A DNA stretch of 64,000 nt from positions 12,319,081-12,383,080 of the forward strand of contig OZ037767.1 in the NCBI GenBank assembly GCA_964035545.1, given 5' to 3'. Of this stretch, positions 57,795-64,000 are shown piece by piece. Under the pieces are notes generated by a model. The model made no database searches. It saw only the letters and a program-made list of their open reading frames with translations, and had not been told where the DNA came from. The position numbers were made by a program, and so were the translations under genes. The DNA is from Bugula neritina (Eukaryota > Bryozoa > Gymnolaemata > Cheilostomatida > Bugulidae). Position 1 is the first letter of the stretch; each line of letters opens with the position of its first letter.

Positions 57795-59078
57795 CACAAC
57801 TGCAAATACATTTGTTGGTGTAGCAAAATTATTAAACCCATCAACCTTTGCGATCTGAGGAACGAAAGACGGATACTGCAACTTACACACCTTTCTATTA
57901 TGAATTTAGAGATATACATTGTTTTGTCGACCCTTCTGGCAACCGATATTAAGTGCATTGCTCGTTTTCCACGCTTTATATCCACTTATTTTACATTTTC
58001 TCAATCAACTAAACACAGGTAAGCAGAGTTGCTAACTGGTTGCATTACCATGCAACCAGTTAGCAACTCAGGCAGTCGCACTTCTTGTCACTCAATTGTT
58101 GACGATTGATGCTTGAAGAAGGCCTACGGTCCTTACAGTATACATACTGGAGGTACTGTGCTTTGAACTCAAAAACAAAAAAGAGAATATATGACTTGCA
58201 AAACTAACGAATCACATTGTGATGATTCCAGACCCTATTGACTGTGTGCCTCAGTAACGTCTGTTCAGTGCAAACTATGGACAGCAAAGTTGTTTGGCAA
58301 TAATGAGACAAACAATTCTGCAAACCCTTTTCATTAAAGTTTTGTGATGAAAGAGTAATCAGACCCTGTAATTGCTATACAACTGGAGGGAAGGAATATA
58401 CTCGTTTTTTAATAGCAACAAAGCATGTTCAGAACTAGTAAACAGCAACACACTCATGAAACATTAAACAATCTGTAACAAGTCTTGCTCATTATAACAG
58501 ACAAATGTTATAACATACTCCTTTCGTTTAGGAGATATATCAACTACTACTCCTACAAAAACAATAAAGAGGTAAAAGACAGCACTGCTCAATTTGATTT
58601 CATTTCATTCAATTCATTGTAACGCTATCAATGGGCTGCACTTTTGGTCACACCTGGCTAACTGCTCTTGGAAAATTACTCATTTCGCCAATTGTGACAT
58701 TATGTGAACTCACTGTTAGTTTTTAACTTTGAATCAAAAAATGATAAAGTAATTGTAAATCTGTTTACAGTCGTCAAAGCGGCTGATCCTTAATTTCAAC
58801 ACTGGGTTTAGGTGATGGAAGAATCCCAAGACAAGTTTGGTACTACGCTAGACAATAGGCTGCTGGCACCGGAAAATGTGAACATGTGTGCATTTAACAG
58901 ATGAAGCTAAATCATGTATACGTCTTATATTTAGTGAAAATTGAATATGCATCACTTTTCAATGTGAGAACATTGCTGGATAGTGAAAATAACTAGAAAT
59001 GTAGAAGTTCGGGAGTTGTCTCTCCTGTGTTTTTGGTTTTGTGTTCTTGACTTGTCAGGCTGCAAATATTTGAAAAAT
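57795..59078 (+). repeat. 1267-bp tandem repeat, unit 7 (1284 bp, with a local inverted duplication)
   Basis: Complete unit, longer than its neighbours because of an inverted copy of GTTGCTAACTGGTTGCAT placed next to the original at 58028-58067. That copy replaces the usual GGTATT between GGTTGCAT and CAGGCAG. Confidence 0.95.
58028..58067. repeat. 18-bp perfect inverted duplication unique to unit 7
   Basis: GTTGCTAACTGGTTGCAT, a 4-base TACC spacer, then the exact complement ATGCAACCAGTTAGCAAC. It is absent from all other units. Confidence 0.95.
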
Positions 59079-60345
59079 CACAACAGCAAATACATTTGTT
59101 GGTGTAGCAAAATTATTAAACCCATCAACCTTTGCGATCTGAGGAACGAAAGACAAATACTGCAACTTACACACCTTTCTATTATGAATTTAGAGATATA
59201 CATTGTTTTGTCGACCCTTCTGGCAACCAATATTAAGTGCATTGCTCGTTTTCCACGCTTTATATCCACTTATTTTACATTTTCTCAATCAACTAAACAC
59301 AGGTAAGCAGAGTTGCTAACTGGTTGCATGGTATTCAGGCAGTCGCACTTCTTGTCACTCAATCGTTGAAGATTGATGCTTGATGAAGGCCTACGGTCCT
59401 TACAGTATACATACTGGAGGTACTGTGCTTTGAACTCAATAACAAAAAAGAGAATATATGACTTGCAAAACTAACGAATCACATTGTGATGATTCCAGAC
59501 CCTATTGACTGTGTGCCTCAGTAACGTCTGTTCAGTGCAAACTATGGACAGCAAAGTTGTTTGGCAATAATGAGACAAACAATTCTGCAAACCCTTTTCA
59601 TTAAAGTTTTGTGATGAAAGAGTAATCAGACCCTGTAATTGCTATACAACTGGAGGGAAGGAATATACTCGTTTTTTAATAGCAACAAAGCATGTTCAGA
59701 ACTAGTAAACAGCAACACACTCATGAAACATTAAACAATCTGTAACAAGTCCTTCTCATTATAACAGACAAATGTTATAACATACTCCTTTCGTTTAGGA
59801 GATATATCAACTACTACTCCTACAAAAACAATAAAGAGGTAAAAGACAGCACTGCTCAATTTGATTTCATTTCATTCAATTCATTGTAACGCTATCAATG
59901 GGCTGCACTTTTGGTCACACCCAGCTAACTGCTCTTGGAAAATTACTCATTTCGCCAATTGTGACATTATGTGAACTCACTGTTAGTTTTTAACTTTGAA
60001 TTAAAAAATGATAAAGTAATTGTAAATCTGTTTACAGTCGTCAAAGCGGCTGATCCTTAATTTCAACACTGGGTTTAGGTGATGGAAGAATCCCAAGACA
60101 AGTTTGGTACTACGCTAGACAATAGGCTGCTGGCACCGGAAAATGTGAACATGTGTGCATTTAACAGATGAAGCTAAATCATGTATACATCTTATATTTA
60201 GTGAAAATTGAATATGCATCACTTTTCAATGTGAGAACATTGCTGGATAGTGAAAATAACTAGAAATGTAGAAGTTCGGGAGTTGTCTCTCCTGTGTTTT
60301 TGGTTTTGTGTTCTTGACTTGTCAGGCTGCAAATATTTGAAAAAT
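59079..60345 (+). repeat. 1267-bp tandem repeat, unit 8
   Basis: Complete unit. Shares CACAACAGCAAATAC and GACAAATACTGC with unit 9 only. Confidence 0.95.
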
Positions 60346-61612
60346 CACAACAGCAAATACATTTGTTGGTGTAGCAAAATTATTAAACCCATCAACCTTT
60401 GCGATCTGAGGAACGAAAGACAAATACTGCAACTTACACACCTTTCTATTATGAATTTAGAGATATACATTGTTTTGTCGACCCTTCTGGCAACCAATAT
60501 TAAGTGCATTGCTCGTTTTCCACGCTTTATATCCACTTATTTTACATTTTCTCAATCAACTAAACACAGGTAAGCAGAGTTGCTAACTGGTTGCATGGTA
60601 TTCAGGCAGTCGCACTTCTTGTCACTCAATCGTTGAAGATTGATGCTTGATGAAGGCCTACGGTCCTTACAGTATACATACTGGAGGTACTGTGCTTTGA
60701 ACTCAATAACAAAAAAGAGAATATATGACTTGCAAAACTAACGAATCACATTGTGATGATTCCAGACCCTATTGACTGTGTGCCTCAGTAACGTCTGTTC
60801 AGTGCAAACTATGGACAGCAAAGTTGTTTGGCAATAATGAGACAAACAATTCTGCAAACCCTTTTCATTAAAGTTTTGTGATGAAAGAGTAATCAGACCC
60901 TGTTATTGCTATACAACTGGAGGGAAGGAATATACTCGTTTTTTAATAGCAACAAAGCATGTTCAGAACTAGTAAACAGCAACACACTCATGAAACATTA
61001 AACAATCTGTAACAAGTCTTGCTCATTATAACAGACAAATGTTATAACATACTCCTTTCGTTTAGGAGATATATCAACTACTACTCCTACAAAAACAATA
61101 AAGAGGTAAAAGACAGCACTGCTCAATTTGATTTCATTTCATTCAATTCATTGTAACGCTATCAATGGGCTGCACTTTTGGTCACACCCAGCTAACTGCT
61201 CTTGGAAAATTACTCATTTCGCCAATTGTGACATTATGTGAACTCACTGTTAGTTTTTAACTTTGAATTAAAAAATGATAAAGTAATTGTAAATCTGTTT
61301 ACAGTCGTCAAAGCGGCTGATCCTTAATTTCAACACTGGGTTTAGGTGATGGAAGAATCCCAAGACAAGTTTGGTACTACGCTAGACAATAGGCTGCTGG
61401 CACCGGAAAATGTGAACATGTGTGCATTTAACAGATGAAGCTAAAACATGTATACATCTTATATTTAGTGAAAATTGAATATGCATCACTTTTCTATGTG
61501 AGAACATTGCTGGATAGTGAAAATAACTAGAAATGTAGAAGTTCGGGAGTTGTCTCTCCTGTGTTTTTGGTTTTGTGTTCTTGACTTGTCAGGCTGCAAA
61601 TATTTGAAAAAT
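60346..61612 (+). repeat. 1267-bp tandem repeat, unit 9
   Basis: Complete unit, almost identical to unit 8. Confidence 0.95.
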
Positions 61613-62879
61613 CACAACTGCAAATACATTTGTTGGTGTAGCAAAATTATTAAACCCATCAACCTTTGCGATCTGAGGAACGAAAGACGGATACTGCAAC
61701 TTACACACCTTTCTATTATGAATTTAGAGTCATACATTGTTTTGTCGACCCTTCTGGCAACCAATATTAAGTGCATTGCTCGTTTTCCACGCTTTATATC
61801 CACTTATTTTACATTTTCTCAATCAACTAAACACAGGTAAGCAGAGTTGCTAACTGGTTGCATGGTATTCAGGCAGTCGCACTTCTTGTCACTCAATCGT
61901 TGAAGATTGATGCTTGATGAAGGCCTACGGTCCTTACAGTATACATACTGGAGGTACTGTGCTTTGAACTCAATAACAAAAAAGAGAATATATGACTTGC
62001 AAAACTAACGAATCACATTGTGATGACTCCAGACCCTATTGACTGTGTGCCTCAGTAACGTCTGTTCAGTGCAAACTATGGACAGCAAAGTTGTTTGGCA
62101 ATAATGAGACAAACAATTCTGCAAACCCTTTTCATTAAAGTTTTGTGATGAAAGAGTATCCAGACCCTGTAATGGCTATACAACTGGAGGGAAGGAATAT
62201 ACTCGTTTTTCAATAGCAACAAAGCATGTTCAGAACTTGTAGACAGAAACACACTCATGACACATTAAACAATCTGTAACAAGTCTTGCTCATTATAACA
62301 GACAAATGTTATAACATACTCCTTTCGTTTAGGAGATATATCAACTACTACTCCTACAAAAACAATGAAGAGGTAAAAGACAGCACTGCTCAATTTGATT
62401 TCATTTCATTCAATTCATTGTAACGCTATCAATGGGCTGCACTTTTGGTCACACCTGGCTAACTGCTCTTGGAAAATTACTCATTTCGCCAATTGTGACA
62501 TTATGTGAACTCATTGTTAGTTTTTAACTTTGAATCAAAAAATGATAAAGTAATTGTAAATCTGTTTACAGTCGTCAAAGCGGCTGATCCTTAATTTCAA
62601 CACTGGGTTTAGGTGATGGAAGAATCCCAAGACAAGTTTGGTACTACGCTAGACAATAGGTTGCTGGCACCGGAAAATGTGAACATGTGTGCATTTAACA
62701 GATGAAGCTAAATCATGTATACATCTTATATTTAGTGAAAATTGAATATGCATCACTTTTCAATGTGAGAACATTGCTGGATAGTGAAAATAACTAGAAA
62801 TGTAGAAGTTCGGGAGTTGTCTCTCCTGTGTTTTTGGTTTTGTGTTCTTGACTTGTCAGGCTGCAAATATTTGAAAAAT
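61613..62879 (+). repeat. 1267-bp tandem repeat, unit 10
   Basis: Complete unit. Shares CAATGAAGAGG, CACCTGGCTAAC and CTCATTGTTAG with unit 11. Confidence 0.95.
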
Positions 62880-64000
62880 CACAACTGCAAATACATTTGT
62901 TGGTGTAGCAAAATTATTAAACCCATCAACCTTTGCGATCTGAGGAACGAAAGACGGATACTGCAACTTACACACCTTTCTATTATGAATTTAGAGATAT
63001 ACATTGTTTTGTCGACCCTTCTGGCAACCAATATTGAGTGCGTTTCTCGTTTTCCACGCTTTATATCCACTTATTTTACATTTTCTCAATCAACTAAACA
63101 CAGGTAAGCAGAGTTGCTAACTGGTTGCATGGTATTCAGGCATTCGCACTTCTTGTCACTCAATCGTTGAAGAATGATGCTTGAAGAAGGCCTACGGTCC
63201 TTACAGTATACATACTGGAGGTACTGTGCTTTGAACTCAATAACAAAAAAGAGAATATATGACTTGCAAAACTAACGAATCACATTGTGATGACTCCAGA
63301 CCCTATTGACTGTGTGCCTCAGTAACGTCTGTTCAGTGCAAACTATGGACAGCAAAGTTGTTTGGCAATAATGAGACAAACAATTCTGCAAACCCTTTTC
63401 ATTAAAGTTTTGTGATGAAAGAGTATCCAGACCCTGTAATGGCTATACAACTGGAGGGAAGGAATATACTCGTTTTTCAATAGCAACAAAGCATGTTCAG
63501 AACTTGTAGACAGAAACACACTCATGACACATTAAACAATCTGTAACAAGTCTTGCTCATTATAACAGACAAATGTTATAACATACTCCTTTCGTTTAGG
63601 AGATATATCAACTACTACTCCTACAAAAACAATGAAGAGGTAAAAGACAGCACTGCTCAATTTGATTTCATTTCATTCAATTCATTGTAACGCTATCAAT
63701 GGGCTGCACTTTTGGTCACACCTGGCTAACTGCTCTTGGAAAATTACTCATTTCGCCAATTGTGACATTATGTGAACTCATTGTTAGTTTTTAACTTTGA
63801 ATCAAAAAATGATAAAGTAATTGTAAATCTGTTTACAGTCGTCAAAGCGGCTGATCCTTAATTTCAACACTGGGTTTAGGTGATGGAAGAATCCCAAGAC
63901 AAGTTTGGTACTACGCTAGACAATAGGTTGCTGGCACCGGAAAATGTGAACATGTGTGCATTTAACAGATGAAGCTAAATCATGTATACATCTTATATTT
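62880..64000 (+). repeat. 1267-bp tandem repeat, unit 11 (cut by window edge)
   Basis: The first 1121 bp of a further unit. The array continues beyond the window. Confidence 0.95.

Noticed and set aside
55164-63107. 107-codon plus frame (MKITRNVEVREL...) and 63-codon minus frame conserved in each 1267-bp unit
   Set aside because: Conservation equals that of the whole unit, the frame is broken or shortened in units 1-4, and it resembles no protein I know. Kept only as part of the satellite.

Overview
This is a repeat-dominated eukaryotic window, almost certainly from an invertebrate metazoan. The supporting evidence is spliced exon ends of an EMAP-like (EML) WD40 gene, Penelope-like, Bel/Pao-like and Ty3/mag-like retroelements, tRNA-derived SINE heads, and AT-rich DNA with (TA)n tracts. 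There is no prokaryotic gene organisation. The species cannot be named from this sequence. A run of Ns at 4521-4720 marks a scaffold gap.

Layout. 1-2400: two head-to-head, 5'-truncated Penelope-like element copies forming an inverted repeat. The plus copy carries a 1-nt frameshift between the reverse transcriptase and GIY-YIG domains, and a hammerhead-like motif lies downstream. 2490-3410: TA tracts and a perfect 358-bp palindrome. 3738-4155: the last two coding exons of an EML-family gene, the only host gene seen. 4721-7758: a 20-bp minisatellite (sat1) with ~1.5-kb internal duplications. 7759-10324: a 2.57-kb element with long terminal inverted repeats, containing tRNA-derived SINE heads. 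10325-33886: about 22 kb of a ~128-bp satellite (sat2). It appears to be a diversified form of sat1, it changes orientation once near 11817, and it has many higher-order duplications. Sat2 is interrupted or bordered by a 756-bp non-autonomous DNA transposon (CACAG/CACTG ends, 2-bp target duplications); one copy sits nested inside another at 33887-35397.

35398-37650: a decayed Bel/Pao-like gag (minus strand) with a possible LTR. About 38200-42195: a third minisatellite (sat3, 20 bp) that is open in all three plus-strand frames and encodes the same hydrophobic peptide in each. 42196-64000: a tandem array of about eleven ~1267-bp units running off the right edge. Unit 2 carries a young, nearly complete Ty3/mag-like LTR retrotransposon (269-bp LTRs, TSD CCTAC). 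Unit 3 carries a 3.23-kb DNA transposon (19-bp perfect inverted termini, TSD TAA) whose decayed protein belongs to the family with DHEEADT and DTDV motifs.

The genes do not form a pathway. The window reads as the 3' end of one host gene running into a large heterochromatin-like block in which satellites expand and transposons insert. The most informative signals are the sat1-sat2 relationship, the transposon ends with target duplications, and the frame-invariant peptide repeat.
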